A stretch of 64,000 bases of DNA from Arthrobacter sp. KBS0703 (GTDB lineage Bacteria > Actinomycetota > Actinomycetes > Actinomycetales > Micrococcaceae), in contig NZ_MVDG02000002.1 of assembly GCF_002008315.2 (NCBI RefSeq), positions 62,001-126,000 of the forward strand, given 5' to 3'. Positions 26,259 to 35,658 of this stretch are shown piece by piece. The position numbers and the translations under genes are program-made. Every line of letters begins with the position of its first letter. Positions within the stretch are counted from its first letter, which is position 1. A model generated the notes under the pieces. That model searched no databases, had not been told where the DNA came from, and saw only the letters and a program-made list of their open reading frames with translations.

Positions 26259-27788
26259 ATGAACGTACCCATCCTTCAAATGCGGGGAATCACCAAGACT
26301 TTCCCCGGCGTCAAAGCCCTCCAGGACGTCACCCTGGACGTGAACCGCGGCGAGGTCCACGCCATCTGCGGTGAGAACGGGGCAGGGAAGTCCACCCTCA
26401 TGAAAGTGCTGTCGGGCGTGTACCCGCACAACACGTTTGACGGCGACATCCTCTTTGAAAACGAGCCGTGTGACTTTTCCACCATCAGCGACAGCGAAAA
26501 GCGCGGCATCGTCATCATCCATCAGGAACTGGCGCTGAGCCCGTACCTGTCCATCGCGGAGAACATCTTCCTCGGCAACGAACTGGCGACCCGCGGCTGG
26601 GTGGACTGGCGCAAAACCAACCTTGAAGCCGCCAAGCTGCTGGCCCGGGTCGGACTCAGCGAAAACCCGGTGACACCAATCCAGCACATCAGCGTCGGAA
26701 AGCAGCAGCTCGTCGAGATCGCGAAGGCGCTCTCCAAGGAAGTAAAGCTGCTCATCCTCGACGAGCCCACGGCCGCGCTGAATGACGAGGACTCGGGCCA
26801 CCTGCTGGACCTCATCCTGCACCTGAAAGGCCAGGGCGTCACCAGCATCATCATCAGCCACAAGCTCAACGAGATCCGGAAAGTGGCGGACGCCGTCACC
26901 ATCATCCGGGACGGCAGGACCATCGAGACCCTTCGGCTCGACCAGGGGCAGATCACCCAGGAGCGCATCATCCGCGGCATGGTGGGCCGCGACCTCGAAA
27001 GCCTTTACCCGGACCGCACGCCCAGCATCGGCGAAGAAGTCCTCCGGATTGAAGACTGGACGGTGCAGCATCCGCAGGACCACACCCGCACCGTGGTCCA
27101 CAACGCCAGCCTCAATGTCCGCAAGGGCGAGGTCGTCGGGCTCGCCGGCCTCATGGGAGCCGGCCGGACCGAGCTGGCCATGAGCGTCTTCGGCCGGACG
27201 TACGGCCGCGCCGTGTCCGGGAAAGTGTTCAAGCACGGGCAGGAGATCAACACCTCCACCGTGTCGGAGGCAATCCGCCACGGGCTCGCCTACGCAACGG
27301 AGGACCGGAAGCACTACGGCCTGAACCTCATCGAGGACATCAAGCGCAACGTCTCGATGGCTGCCCTCCGGAAGCTCGCCAAGCGCGGCTGGGTGGACAG
27401 GAACGAAGAGACCATCGTGGCCAACCGGTACCGGACCAGCATGAACATCAAGGCCCCCTCGGTTGCGGCCATCACGGGCAAACTGTCCGGCGGCAACCAG
27501 CAAAAGGTGGTCCTGAGCAAGTGGATGTTTTCGGACCCGGACGTGCTGATTCTCGACGAGCCGACCCGCGGCATCGACGTGGGTGCCAAGTTCGAGATCT
27601 ACACGATCATCGCCGAACTCGCCGCCGAGGGTAAGGCCGTCATCGTGATCTCCTCCGAGCTCCCCGAACTCCTGGGCATCTGCGACCGGATCTACACGCT
27701 GTCCGCGGGGCACATCACCGGCGAAGTGCCAATCGCCGAGGCCACCCAGGAAACCCTCATGCACTACATGACCAAAGAGAAGGAATAA
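26259..27788 (+). CDS. mmsA: Multiple-monosaccharide ABC transporter ATP-binding protein
   Basis: A 509-residue protein with two fused ABC ATPase modules, as usual for CUT2 sugar importers. Module 1 has Walker [10 protein letters not shown] (near residue 38), signature-like [14 protein letters not shown] and Walker [12 protein letters not shown]. Module 2 has the degenerate Walker [10 protein letters not shown], signature LSGGNQQKV and Walker [15 protein letters not shown]. One catalytic site is therefore probably weak, a normal trait of the family. It couples ATP hydrolysis to sugar import with the ChvE-like protein upstream and the permease 5 bases downstream. Confidence 0.94.
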   Translation: MNVPILQMRGITKTFPGVKALQDVTLDVNRGEVHAICGENGAGKSTLMKVLSGVYPHNTFDGDILFENEPCDFSTISDSEKRGIVIIHQELALSPYLSIAENIFLGNELATRGWVDWRKTNLEAAKLLARVGLSENPVTPIQHISVGKQQLVEIAKALSKEVKLLILDEPTAALNDEDSGHLLDLILHLKGQGVTSIIISHKLNEIRKVADAVTIIRDGRTIETLRLDQGQITQERIIRGMVGRDLESLYPDRTPSIGEEVLRIEDWTVQHPQDHTRTVVHNASLNVRKGEVVGLAGLMGAGRTELAMSVFGRTYGRAVSGKVFKHGQEINTSTVSEAIRHGLAYATEDRKHYGLNLIEDIKRNVSMAALRKLAKRGWVDRNEETIVANRYRTSMNIKAPSVAAITGKLSGGNQQKVVLSKWMFSDPDVLILDEPTRGIDVGAKFEIYTIIAELAAEGKAVIVISSELPELLGICDRIYTLSAGHITGEVPIAEATQETLMHYMTKEKE

Positions 27789-27793
27789 CGAAT

Positions 27794-29143
27794 ATGTCCG
27801 CCCTACGAGAATCCCTCGGCTTCCTGACAAGCCGCCTCCGCCAGGTTGGCATCTTCGTCGCCCTGATCCTGATCGTCCTGCTCTTCCAGGTCCTCACGGA
27901 CGGGATCCTGCTCCAGCCCCAGAACGTCACCAACCTGGTGGTCCAGAACAGCTACATCCTGATCCTGGCCATCGGCATGGTGATGGTGATCATCGCCGGC
28001 CACATCGACCTCTCCGTCGGCTCCATTGCGGGCTTCATCGGGGCCGTATCGGGCGTGATGATCGTCCACTGGGGCTGGGCCTGGTGGATCGCCATCCCGG
28101 CCTGCCTGCTGGTGGGCGCGCTCGTCGGGGCCTGGCAGGGCTACTGGATTGCCTACGTGGGCATCCCTGCGTTCATTGTGACCCTGGCGGGCATGCTCAT
28201 CTTCCGCGGCCTGACGCTGATCACGCTCAAGAACCAGCAGATCACCCCGTTCCCGGACGAGCTCCGGGCCCTGGGCGGAGGCTTCCTCCCGGACATCTCC
28301 GGCGGCACCTCGGTGCTGGAGTGGCTGACGGTCATCCTCGGCGTCGGCGGCACCGCCGCGATCCTGTTCCAGTCCATCAAGGAACGCCGCGTGCGCCGGA
28401 AGTTCAACCTCGAAAACGAGCCCATGGCCTGGTTCGCCACCAAGACGTCGTTCATCGCGGTGCTCATGCTGACCATCACGTTCCTCCTCGCCAGCTACCG
28501 CGGCACCCCGATCGTGCTGATCGTCCTCGCCGTCCTGGTGATCGCCTACTCGGCGCTGATGAGCAACAGCATCTTCGGCCGGCACACGTACGCGATCGGC
28601 GGCAACCTCCACGCAGCCGAGCTCTCCGGCATCAAGACCAAAGCCGTGACGTTCCGGCTGTTCGTGAACATGGGTGTGCTTGCCGCCCTGGCCGGACTCG
28701 TGTTCACCGCGCGCCTGAACTCGGCGCAGCCGGCGGGGGGCACGGGCTTCGAACTGGATTCCATTGCCGCGGCGTTCATCGGCGGAGCCGCAGTCCAGGG
28801 CGGAATCGGCACCGTGGCCGGAGCCATGATCGGCGGCCTCATCATGGGCGTGCTCAACAACGGCATGTCCATCCTGGGCCTGGGCACCGACTACCAGCAG
28901 CTCATCAAGGGCCTGGTGCTCCTGCTCGCAGTGGGCTTCGACATCTTCAACAAGAACCGCAGCGGCGGCGGACCCACCATCGCCAAACGGTTCAAGTGGA
29001 AGACGGCCCCGTCGGACAGCGCCGAGGAACCCCAGCCGGCAGCCAAGACGCCCGTTGCCGTTGCCGCCAAGCCTGCGGGCGCCGGGCCAGTGGGCGCCGA
29101 GCCGGTGGGCGCGGAGCCGGTGGGCGCGGTCGAAAACCCCTGA
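27794..29143 (+). CDS. mmsB: Multiple-monosaccharide ABC transporter permease
   Basis: A 449-residue polytopic CUT2 permease with about 10-12 helices. The conserved cytoplasmic segment AIGGNLHAAELSGIKTKAVT (coupling region) and VIIAGHIDLSVGSIAGF are visible, and GGAAVQGGIGTVAGAMIGGL precedes the last helices. It is longer than simple permeases and carries a hydrophilic C-terminal tail of about 60 residues with a small repeat (GAEPVGAEPVGA) encoded by tandem DNA. It lies 5 bases after mmsA, in the chvE-mmsA-mmsB operon. Confidence 0.93.
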   Translation: MSALRESLGFLTSRLRQVGIFVALILIVLLFQVLTDGILLQPQNVTNLVVQNSYILILAIGMVMVIIAGHIDLSVGSIAGFIGAVSGVMIVHWGWAWWIAIPACLLVGALVGAWQGYWIAYVGIPAFIVTLAGMLIFRGLTLITLKNQQITPFPDELRALGGGFLPDISGGTSVLEWLTVILGVGGTAAILFQSIKERRVRRKFNLENEPMAWFATKTSFIAVLMLTITFLLASYRGTPIVLIVLAVLVIAYSALMSNSIFGRHTYAIGGNLHAAELSGIKTKAVTFRLFVNMGVLAALAGLVFTARLNSAQPAGGTGFELDSIAAAFIGGAAVQGGIGTVAGAMIGGLIMGVLNNGMSILGLGTDYQQLIKGLVLLLAVGFDIFNKNRSGGGPTIAKRFKWKTAPSDSAEEPQPAAKTPVAVAAKPAGAGPVGAEPVGAEPVGAVENP

Positions 29144-29156
29144 TCCGCCCCGCCAG

Positions 29157-29224
29157 GCCCAACTGGGTAGCAGCACGCGCCGTTCTCAGCGCCCAGAACC
29201 GCGTGTGCTGCTACCCAGTTGGGC
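29157..29224. terminator. Long hairpin after mmsB
   Basis: Arms of 23 and 25 bases (29157-29179, 29200-29224), complementary except for a two-base bulge, with GGGTAGCAGCACGCG as the core. It lies 13 bases after the mmsB stop and ends the transporter operon. Confidence 0.7.
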
Positions 29225-29253
29225 GGGCAGGGCACCGCACGGAAGGAATGCGC

Positions 29254-29451
29254 ATGTCCCACGCCAGCGACGACTGGAACCTGTTGATCGGACGCACCGT
29301 GGAGCTGCGGCGCGACGGCCTGCACGTCCGCACTGCCGAGGTGGAGGATGCGTCCCTGGATTCGTCGGTGATGTGGCTGCGATTCGACGGCAACCACGGC
29401 CGCCAGCTGATCGCGAAGTCGGACGGCTTCGAGGTGCGGCCGGTGTCCTGA
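29254..29451 (+). CDS. Small hypothetical protein
   Basis: A 65-residue soluble protein (MSHASDDWNLLIGRTVELRR to FEVRPVS) with alternating hydrophobic residues suggesting a small beta barrel. GGAAGGA precedes ATG 29254 by six bases; ATG 29248 is too close to it. It looks like a conserved actinobacterial small protein; no function known to me. It stands alone between the hairpin of the transporter operon and the convergent dehydratase gene. Confidence 0.6.
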   Translation: MSHASDDWNLLIGRTVELRRDGLHVRTAEVEDASLDSSVMWLRFDGNHGRQLIAKSDGFEVRPVS

Positions 29452-29527
29452 GCCAGTTCAGGTCACCGGCCGCACGGAATGCCGGCCCGTTCAGGAACTG
29501 CTCGGGCTCAGGGCCTGGCGGCGTTCC

Positions 29528-30757
29528 TCACCAGTCGTGCACGGTGCCGTCGACGAGGCGGTTGTAGGGCAGGTAGGCCTGCTGGTACGGGTAGGCCGCG
29601 GCGGCTTCTTCGTTGAATTCGACGCCGATGCCGGGCTTCTCGCCCGGGTGCAGGTAGCCGTCCACGAAGGTCATGGACTGCTCGAACACGGTGTTGGTGG
29701 CGTCGGAGTGCTGCATGTATTCCTGGATGCCGTAGTTATGGATCGCCAGGCCCACGTGCAGCTGCGCGGCGAATCCGACCGGGGAAATATCGGTCGGGCC
29801 GTGGAAGCCGGACTTGATCTGGTACTGCGCGGCGAAGTCCATCACCTTCTTCAGCGGCGAGATCCCGCCGAAGTGCGTCGAGGCCGCCCGGACGTAGTCG
29901 ATCAGCTGTTCCTTGATGATGCTCTGGTAGTCGTACACGGTGTTGAAGATCTCCCCGATCGCCAGCGGGGTGGTGGTGTGCTGGCGGACCAGGCGCAGCG
30001 CTTCCTGGTTTTCGGCCGGGGTGCAGTCTTCCAGCCAGAACAGGTCATACGGTTCCAGCGCCTTGCCCAGCTTCGCGGCCTGGATCGGGGTCATCCGGTG
30101 GTGCCCGTCGTGCAGCAGCGGCAGCTCCGGGCCGAACTCGTTCCGAACGGCCTCGAACACGGACGGCAGGTGCCGGAGGTAGGCGCGGGTGTCCCAGTCT
30201 TCCTCCACCGGGAACGCGCCGCGCCCGGCGGGTTCGTAGTCGTAGCGTTCGCCCGAGGCCTGCGCCTGGGCCGCGACGCCGTAGACGGCCTTGATGCCCG
30301 GGACGGAGGTCTGGATCCGGACGGACTTGTAGCCGAGTTCCAGGTGCTCGCGGACCGAGTCGAACAGCGACGGGATGTCCGCGCCGGAGGCGTGCCCGTA
30401 CGCGCGCAGCCCGTTCCGCGACGCCCCGCCCAGGAGCTGGTACACCGGCATCCCGGCGATCTTGCCCTTGATGTCCCAGAGCGCCATGTCCACCGCGGCG
30501 ATCGCGGCCATCGTCACCGGCCCCCGGCGCCAGTAGGAGGACCGGTACAGGAACTGCCAGGTGTCCTCGATCCGGTGCGGGTCCTTTCCGATCAGCAGCT
30601 GCGCCACATGCTCCTTGAGGTACGCGGCCACCGCGAGCTCACGGCCGTTCAGGGTGGCATCACCGATGCCGGTCACGCCGTCCTCCGTGGTGATCCGGAG
30701 CGTCACGAAGTTACGGGACGGGCTCGTCACGAAGACTTCCGCGGCAATGATTTTCAC
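29528..30757 (-). CDS. manD: D-mannonate dehydratase family protein (ManD/RspA type)
   Basis: A 409-residue enolase-superfamily enzyme. ManD proteins dehydrate D-mannonate (some D-gluconate) to 2-keto-3-deoxygluconate. The metal ligands appear in order: Asp in LLHDGHHRM, Glu in [10 protein letters not shown], Glu in [10 protein letters not shown]. The family His is in [14 protein letters not shown], and the catalytic Tyr/Arg region is [11 protein letters not shown]. The start GTG 30757 gives the normal [12 protein letters not shown] beginning; no strong ribosome site is present. It is the last gene of the sugar-acid operon, 79 bases after the KDG kinase, and supplies the kinase's substrate. 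Specificity within the family cannot be read from sequence alone. Confidence 0.88.
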   Translation of the reverse strand: MKIIAAEVFVTSPSRNFVTLRITTEDGVTGIGDATLNGRELAVAAYLKEHVAQLLIGKDPHRIEDTWQFLYRSSYWRRGPVTMAAIAAVDMALWDIKGKIAGMPVYQLLGGASRNGLRAYGHASGADIPSLFDSVREHLELGYKSVRIQTSVPGIKAVYGVAAQAQASGERYDYEPAGRGAFPVEEDWDTRAYLRHLPSVFEAVRNEFGPELPLLHDGHHRMTPIQAAKLGKALEPYDLFWLEDCTPAENQEALRLVRQHTTTPLAIGEIFNTVYDYQSIIKEQLIDYVRAASTHFGGISPLKKVMDFAAQYQIKSGFHGPTDISPVGFAAQLHVGLAIHNYGIQEYMQHSDATNTVFEQSMTFVDGYLHPGEKPGIGVEFNEEAAAAYPYQQAYLPYNRLVDGTVHDW

Positions 30758-30836
30758 AACAGGTCCAGGCTTTCTTTCGGTCAACAATGAACGTTCCGGC
30801 GTCCCGGCCGGCACAGGCGTTGGGTGCGGGGTCGGG

Positions 30837-31853
30837 TCAGCGTTGCGTGCTTCCGGCAACGTGGTTGCCGAGCAGTGCGAGTTCCGCGGTGCTCGGGAGG
30901 CCTTCCCAGTCACCGGCGGTGCTGACGGCGAAGGCTCCCGCGAGGGCGCCGCGCCGCAGCCGCCCGGCCACGTCGTCGCCGTCGAGCAGCGCTGAGAGGT
31001 AGCCGGCGGCGAAGGCATCACCGGCGCCGACGGTATCGATACTGGTCACCTGCACGGCCGGCACTTCCCACTGGCCGTCGGCCGTGTAGGCGCCGGCACC
31101 GGCGGCACCGCGCTTGACCACCACCTCCCGTACGCCCAGTTCCAGCAACCGTTTCGCCAGGAGAGCCTCGGCAGCTTCGGATAGTCCCGCTGCCGGGGCC
31201 GCAGCCGGGTCCAAAATCGGTTCGGCGCCCGCAGCCACAATCGAAGACGCCACCAGGTCCAGTTCGTCCTCCGAGGCGATCACGATGGTGGCGTGCCGGA
31301 CGATCGGGGCCAGAGCGGCACGTGCCTCGTCCCGTGACCAGAGCTTGGCCCGGTAGTTGACGTCCAGCGAAACCAGGATGCCTTCCCCCGCGGCGCGCTC
31401 GGCGGCATACTCCACTGCGCGCCGGGCCTCAGGGCTGAGGGCGGCGGTGATTCCGGTCAGGTGGAGCACCCTGGCGCCGTCCCGCAGCGCTGCATCCACG
31501 TCCGGAATGCTGAGCGTGGACCCGGCCGACCCCGACCGGTAATAATATGCGCGGCTCACATCTGCGGTCCGCTGCTCCAGGAACATCACCCCGGTGCTGC
31601 GCGCGGCGTCTTCGCGGTGGTGCAGCCCGATGCCTTCCGAGCGCAGCTGCCGCACGATGAACTGGCCATGCGGGTCACCTCCCACCACGCCCGCCCACGA
31701 CACTCCGTGGCCCAGGCGTGCCACGCCCACCGCAACGTTGGACTCGGCACCGGCCACATGCATCGACAGGCTGCCGCCGGCGGACAGCGGGCCGCCCGAT
31801 CTGAGCGAAACCATGGATTCGCCCAGGGTCAGGAGGTCGACGGCGGCCGTCAC
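30837..31853 (-). CDS. kdgK: 2-keto-3-deoxygluconate kinase (PfkB family)
   Basis: A 338-residue ribokinase-fold enzyme. The N-terminal [14 protein letters not shown] and [14 protein letters not shown], and the C-terminal [18 protein letters not shown] with the catalytic Asp of the GAGD anion hole, are clear. KDG kinase is chosen over other sugar kinases because it overlaps KDPG aldolase by four bases and sits between two sugar-acid dehydratases. It phosphorylates KDG to KDPG in the cytosol. Confidence 0.88.
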   Translation of the reverse strand: MTAAVDLLTLGESMVSLRSGGPLSAGGSLSMHVAGAESNVAVGVARLGHGVSWAGVVGGDPHGQFIVRQLRSEGIGLHHREDAARSTGVMFLEQRTADVSRAYYYRSGSAGSTLSIPDVDAALRDGARVLHLTGITAALSPEARRAVEYAAERAAGEGILVSLDVNYRAKLWSRDEARAALAPIVRHATIVIASEDELDLVASSIVAAGAEPILDPAAAPAAGLSEAAEALLAKRLLELGVREVVVKRGAAGAGAYTADGQWEVPAVQVTSIDTVGAGDAFAAGYLSALLDGDDVAGRLRRGALAGAFAVSTAGDWEGLPSTAELALLGNHVAGSTQR

Positions 31854-32539
31854 CGGGAACCTGCCTCAACGGTCCGGCGGCCGAAATCGGCGGCCAGTCC
31901 AACGAAGCTGCGGGCACGCTCCCGCACGGGGGCCAGGTTCCCTCCGGAGCCGGCGTCGCCGAACAGCGGCCCGCCGAGCCCGACGGCGATGGCGCCGGCT
32001 TCCCAGTAGCCCGCCGCTTCGTCGAGCCCCACTCCGCCCACCGCGATGAACGGGATGCCGGGGAACGGATCGCGGAGCGCCTTGAGGTAGCCCGGGCCGC
32101 CGATGGAGGCGGGAAAGAGCTTGACCGCGGTGGCCCCGCGGTTCATGGCGTCGTAAGCTTCGCTGGGGGTGAGGGCTCCGGCGAGCACCGGTATCCCCCG
32201 GCGCGCCGACTCGTCAATGGACTCCGCCAGCGCAGGGGTCACCATGAATTGGCCGCCCGCCTCGGCGACCCGGCCCACGTCCTGGGCGGTCAGCACGGTT
32301 CCCGCCCCGACGAAGCAGTCCGCAGGTGCCGCAGCCCGGACCTCGCGGATTGCCTCCAGGGCGCCGGGCGTGGTCAGGGCGATCTCGACGTACCGGAAAC
32401 CCTCCGCCATCGCGGCCAGGGCCGCCTTCGCGGCAGCCGTTCCGTCCGTGCCGCGCACGATTGCCACCAACCGGGTCTCCCGGATGCCGGCGAGCAACGA
32501 TTCAGGGGTCAGCGATCCGGGCGTGGGGGTGTTCTCCAT
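31850..32539 (-). CDS. eda: KDPG aldolase (2-dehydro-3-deoxy-phosphogluconate/6-phosphogalactonate)
   Basis: A 229-residue class I aldolase splitting KDPG (or its galacto epimer) into pyruvate and glyceraldehyde 3-phosphate. The Schiff-base Lys is in GATAVKLFPAS, the catalytic Glu in YVEIALTTPGA, and the phosphate-binding loop in IAVGGVGLD. GGAGAA precedes ATG 32539. The ATG of the kinase overlaps its stop (ATGA), so the two are co-translated. The upstream neighbour is the galactonate-type dehydratase. Confidence 0.9.
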   Translation of the reverse strand: MENTPTPGSLTPESLLAGIRETRLVAIVRGTDGTAAAKAALAAMAEGFRYVEIALTTPGALEAIREVRAAAPADCFVGAGTVLTAQDVGRVAEAGGQFMVTPALAESIDESARRGIPVLAGALTPSEAYDAMNRGATAVKLFPASIGGPGYLKALRDPFPGIPFIAVGGVGLDEAAGYWEAGAIAVGLGGPLFGDAGSGGNLAPVRERARSFVGLAADFGRRTVEAGSR

Positions 32540-32592
32540 GTCAGGGTTCTCCTTTGTCGGGGCGTTCTGGTCCGGGGTCACCGTTCCGGGGC

Positions 32593-33741
32593 TCACCACT
32601 CTGCGAAAGCACCGTCGGGGTGCCGCCACACGGGTCCGCGCCATGCGTGTCCCCGTTTGTCCGCCGCCCGGACCACCGCTTCGTCGATCTCGATGCCCAG
32701 CCCGGGCCCGGTGAGCCGCTCGATGTGGCCGTTGACGAACTTCAGGGGCGACTTGTCCACCACGTAGTCGAGGACTTCCGCGCCCTGGTTGTAGTGGATG
32801 CCGATGCTCTGTTCCTGGATCAGGAAGTTGGGCGTCGCGAAGCCCACCTGCAGGCAGGCGGCCAGTGCCAGCGGACCCAGCGGGCAGTGCGGCGCCAGCT
32901 GGACCTCGTAGATTTCGGCCAGGGAGGCGATCTTGCGGACCTCCGTGATGCCGCCGGCGTGCGAAAGGTCAGGCTGCGCCACGGCGATTCCGGCCTGCAG
33001 CGCGGGAAGGAACTCCTGCCGGCTGTAGAGCCGCTCGCCGGTGGACACCGGCGTCGTGGTGGAGGAGGTGAATTCGCGCAGCAGGTGGGTGTTCTCCGGA
33101 ACCACCGGCTCCTCGAGGAAGAACGGCCGGTACGGCTCGAGGAGCGGCGCCACACGGCGTGCGTTGGCGAGGCTGAAGCGGCCGTGGAAGTCCACGGCCA
33201 CGTCCCGGTGGTCCCCCAGGACTTCGCGGGCGGCTGCCACCCGGCGGACCACGCCGTCGAGCTCTGCCACCGACGCAACCGGGCTCATCCGGCCGCTGGC
33301 GTTCATCTTGACCGCGGTGAGTCCGACGTCCAGCTGGGCGCTGATCTGGTCGGCCACCTCGTTGGGCTCGTCGCCGCCCACCCAGCCGTACATCCGGATC
33401 CGGTCGCGGACAGGGCCGCCGAGCAGCTGGTGGACGGGCGCGTTGAAGTGCTTGCCGGCGATGTCCCACAGCGCCTGGTCCAGTCCGGACACGGCACTGG
33501 CCAGGATGGGGCCGCCGCGGTAGAAGGAGCCCTTGGTCATGACCTGCCAGTGGTCCTCGATCCGCAGGGCGTCTTGTCCGAGCAACAGCTCGGAGAGCTG
33601 GTCGACGGCGGTGCGGACGGTTTCGCTGCGCCCCTCGCAGGACGCTTCTCCCCAGCCGACGATCCCGCTGTCCGTCTCGATGCGGACGAACAGCCAGCGC
33701 GGCGGGACCAGGAAGGTTTCTATTCTGCTGATGCGAGTCAC
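32593..33741 (-). CDS. dgoD: D-galactonate dehydratase family protein
   Basis: A 382-residue enolase-superfamily dehydratase of the mandelate racemase subgroup. The ligands follow the DgoD pattern: VAVDFHGRF (Asp plus His base), PFFLEEPVVPEN (Glu), PVSTGERLYS (Glu), and APHCPLGPLAL with the second catalytic His. The expected reaction is D-galactonate to 2-keto-3-deoxygalactonate. It directly follows the permease genes (9 bases) and precedes eda, so import and dehydration are on one transcript. Related specificities (gluconate, other hexonates) are possible. Confidence 0.88.
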   Translation of the reverse strand: MTRISRIETFLVPPRWLFVRIETDSGIVGWGEASCEGRSETVRTAVDQLSELLLGQDALRIEDHWQVMTKGSFYRGGPILASAVSGLDQALWDIAGKHFNAPVHQLLGGPVRDRIRMYGWVGGDEPNEVADQISAQLDVGLTAVKMNASGRMSPVASVAELDGVVRRVAAAREVLGDHRDVAVDFHGRFSLANARRVAPLLEPYRPFFLEEPVVPENTHLLREFTSSTTTPVSTGERLYSRQEFLPALQAGIAVAQPDLSHAGGITEVRKIASLAEIYEVQLAPHCPLGPLALAACLQVGFATPNFLIQEQSIGIHYNQGAEVLDYVVDKSPLKFVNGHIERLTGPGLGIEIDEAVVRAADKRGHAWRGPVWRHPDGAFAEW

Positions 33742-33750
33742 GGTGTGCCC

Positions 33751-34632
33751 CTAGCCCTTGGTGGCGCCGGCGGTCATGCCGGACACGATGTATTTCTGCG
33801 TGAAGAGCGCAATGATCATGATCGGGATGGTCACCACGGTGGCGGCGGCCATCAGTCCGCCCCAGTCGATGCTGGCGTAGGAGACGAAGTCGAAGATGGC
33901 CACAGGCAGCGTCTTCGTCTTCGAACCGGACAGGACCAGGGCAAACATGAAGTTGTTCCACGAGAAGATGAAGGACAGGATCCCGGCGGTGGCCATGCCG
34001 GCCACGGACAGCGGCAGGGTGATGCGGCGGAACGCGCCGATCGGCGTCAGTCCGTCCACCTGCGCCGACTCCTCGAGTTCCAGCGGCAGGGAATCGAAGT
34101 AGCTCATCATGATGTACACGATCAGCGGCAGGGCGACAAACATGTGGCTGAGGATCAGCACCTCAAAGCCGCCCACCATCTTCAGGTTGGAGAAGACGTA
34201 GTACCAGGGCACCAGCAGGGAGACGCCCGGGATGACGCGGGCCATCAGGACCACCAGCGCCGAGCGGTGCATGGTGAACCGGCTCATAGCGTAGGCGGCC
34301 GGGACGCCCAGGATCAGCGACAGTGCCGTGGACACGAACGCCACCCAGAAGCTGTTGAAGATGAAGACGAAGTAGTTGTTGCGCTGCAGCACGTTGGCGT
34401 AGTTCTCGCCGGTGGGTGTGAACAGGAAAGACTTGCCGGCGTCGTAGATGTCCACGTTGGTCTTGAAGGAGGCAAGCAGCATCCAGAACAGCGGCGCGAC
34501 GAGGAACAGCACCACCGCCACCAGGGCTGCTACGCGGAAGGTCTTGTAGGCACGGCTGCGCAGCGGCTTCTTGCGGCGTGCCACCTGCGGCCGGTGCCGG
34601 GCCGGTGCCTGGGGTTCAGTCAGGAGGGTCAT
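33751..34632 (-). CDS. Sugar ABC transporter permease (MalG type)
   Basis: A 293-residue CUT1 permease with six predicted helices. The EAA-loop is visible in PLELEESAQVDGLTPIGAFR followed by RITLPLS, and the C-terminus IIALFTQKYIVSGMTAGATKG is standard. ATG 34632 overlaps the stop of the upstream permease (ATGA), which decides the start over an upstream in-frame ATG. Forms the membrane channel with the adjacent MalF-type protein. No ATPase gene is present, so a shared MsiK-like ATPase elsewhere is expected. Confidence 0.92.
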   Translation of the reverse strand: MTLLTEPQAPARHRPQVARRKKPLRSRAYKTFRVAALVAVVLFLVAPLFWMLLASFKTNVDIYDAGKSFLFTPTGENYANVLQRNNYFVFIFNSFWVAFVSTALSLILGVPAAYAMSRFTMHRSALVVLMARVIPGVSLLVPWYYVFSNLKMVGGFEVLILSHMFVALPLIVYIMMSYFDSLPLELEESAQVDGLTPIGAFRRITLPLSVAGMATAGILSFIFSWNNFMFALVLSGSKTKTLPVAIFDFVSYASIDWGGLMAAATVVTIPIMIIALFTQKYIVSGMTAGATKG

Positions 34633-35567
34633 TTGCTTACCGCTTTCTTGCGCATGGTCAGCAGCCACATGGAGCCAACGATGATCATGAAGAACAGGAT
34701 CAGTACGGCCGAGGACAGCCCGTACTGGTTGTAGTCGAAGCTCAGTCCGTAGGCGTAGACGTTCAGGGTCTCCACCTCGTGGAAGGAACCGCCGCCCTTG
34801 CCCTTGGTGGCGTAGAGGATGTCGAAGGTCTTCAGGGCATCGATGCCGCGGAGCAGGATGGCCACGATGACCGTGGGCATCATCAACGGCAGGGTGACGT
34901 AGAAGAAACGCTGGACCGCGGTGGCCCCGTCCATCCGTGCGGCTTCATCCGGCTCCTCGGAGAGGGAGGTGAGGCCGGCCAGGAGAATGAGGACCACCAT
35001 GGGGGTCCACTGCCAGACGTCCATGAAGATGGTGGTGGGCAGGGCGGAGTCCTGCCCGGACAGCCACGGCTGCGGCGGAATGCCCACGAGGCCGAGCAGC
35101 TGGTTGGCGAAGCCGATGTTCGGGTCGAAGATCAGCCGCCACATCATGCCGACCGCCACGGGGGTGGCCACAAGTGGCAACAGAATTGCCACGCGGACCC
35201 ATTTTTCGCCGCGGAACGGACGCCACAGCAGCAAGGCGATGCACATGCCGAGAATAATTTCGCAGGCGAGCGCCACGAGCGTGAACGAGAGCGTTCGGCC
35301 CACGGCGGGCCAGAAGCGCTCGGTATCGGTGAGGACCGTGAAGTAGTTCTCGAGGCCCACGAAGTCCGACGCCGCGCGCACCGACCCCTGGGAGTCGGTC
35401 AGGCTCAGGTACAGGGTCCAGGCGAGCGGAAAGATGATGAGGACGCCCACGAAGATCATGGCGGGCGCTGCGAACAGCCACTTCCGGTGGCGGTTGGCCC
35501 AGGCGGAGAAATTCTCCTGGGCGCTAGCCGGTCGACCGGAGGTCCGGGCAGGGGTCAGTACAGACAT
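34629..35567 (-). CDS. Sugar ABC transporter permease (MalF type)
   Basis: A 312-residue CUT1 permease with six helices. The EAA motif is in EEPDEAARMDGATAVQRFFY, followed by VTLPLM. The first helix follows a 30-residue cytosolic N-terminus. It is 91 bases downstream of the binding-protein gene, with a family-B hairpin in the gap that may give the binding protein higher expression than the permeases. Confidence 0.92.
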   Translation of the reverse strand: MSVLTPARTSGRPASAQENFSAWANRHRKWLFAAPAMIFVGVLIIFPLAWTLYLSLTDSQGSVRAASDFVGLENYFTVLTDTERFWPAVGRTLSFTLVALACEIILGMCIALLLWRPFRGEKWVRVAILLPLVATPVAVGMMWRLIFDPNIGFANQLLGLVGIPPQPWLSGQDSALPTTIFMDVWQWTPMVVLILLAGLTSLSEEPDEAARMDGATAVQRFFYVTLPLMMPTVIVAILLRGIDALKTFDILYATKGKGGGSFHEVETLNVYAYGLSFDYNQYGLSSAVLILFFMIIVGSMWLLTMRKKAVSK

Positions 35568-35601
35568 GGTTCACCTAAGAAGTTGGGGGTGAAAAATCTT
35601 C

Positions 35602-35650
35602 AGCGGACGACGGCGGGACAACAGCCTGGCGGGTGTCCCGCCGTCGCGCT
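35602..35650 (-). terminator. Hairpin between binding-protein and permease genes (repeat family B)
   Basis: GACGGCGGGACA (ending 35620) pairs with TGTCCCGCCGTC in the segment to 35650, with outer AGCG/CGCT pairing. The same left arm, GCGGACGACGGCGGGAC, recurs at 58574 and 61649. Within an operon it may act as partial terminator or mRNA stabiliser. Confidence 0.6.
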
Positions 35651-35658
35651 TTGGTTAC

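Noticed and set aside
29050..29143. Repeat at the end of mmsB (GAEPVGAEPVGA) as a possible separate domain or phase-variable tract
   Set aside because: Only two to three short degenerate copies in a flexible tail; the unit is a multiple of three and shows no sign of switching.
32326..34734. 802-codon open frame on the plus strand opposite the sugar-acid operon
   Set aside because: Spans parts of several real minus-strand genes; His/Gly/Arg-rich without any motif.
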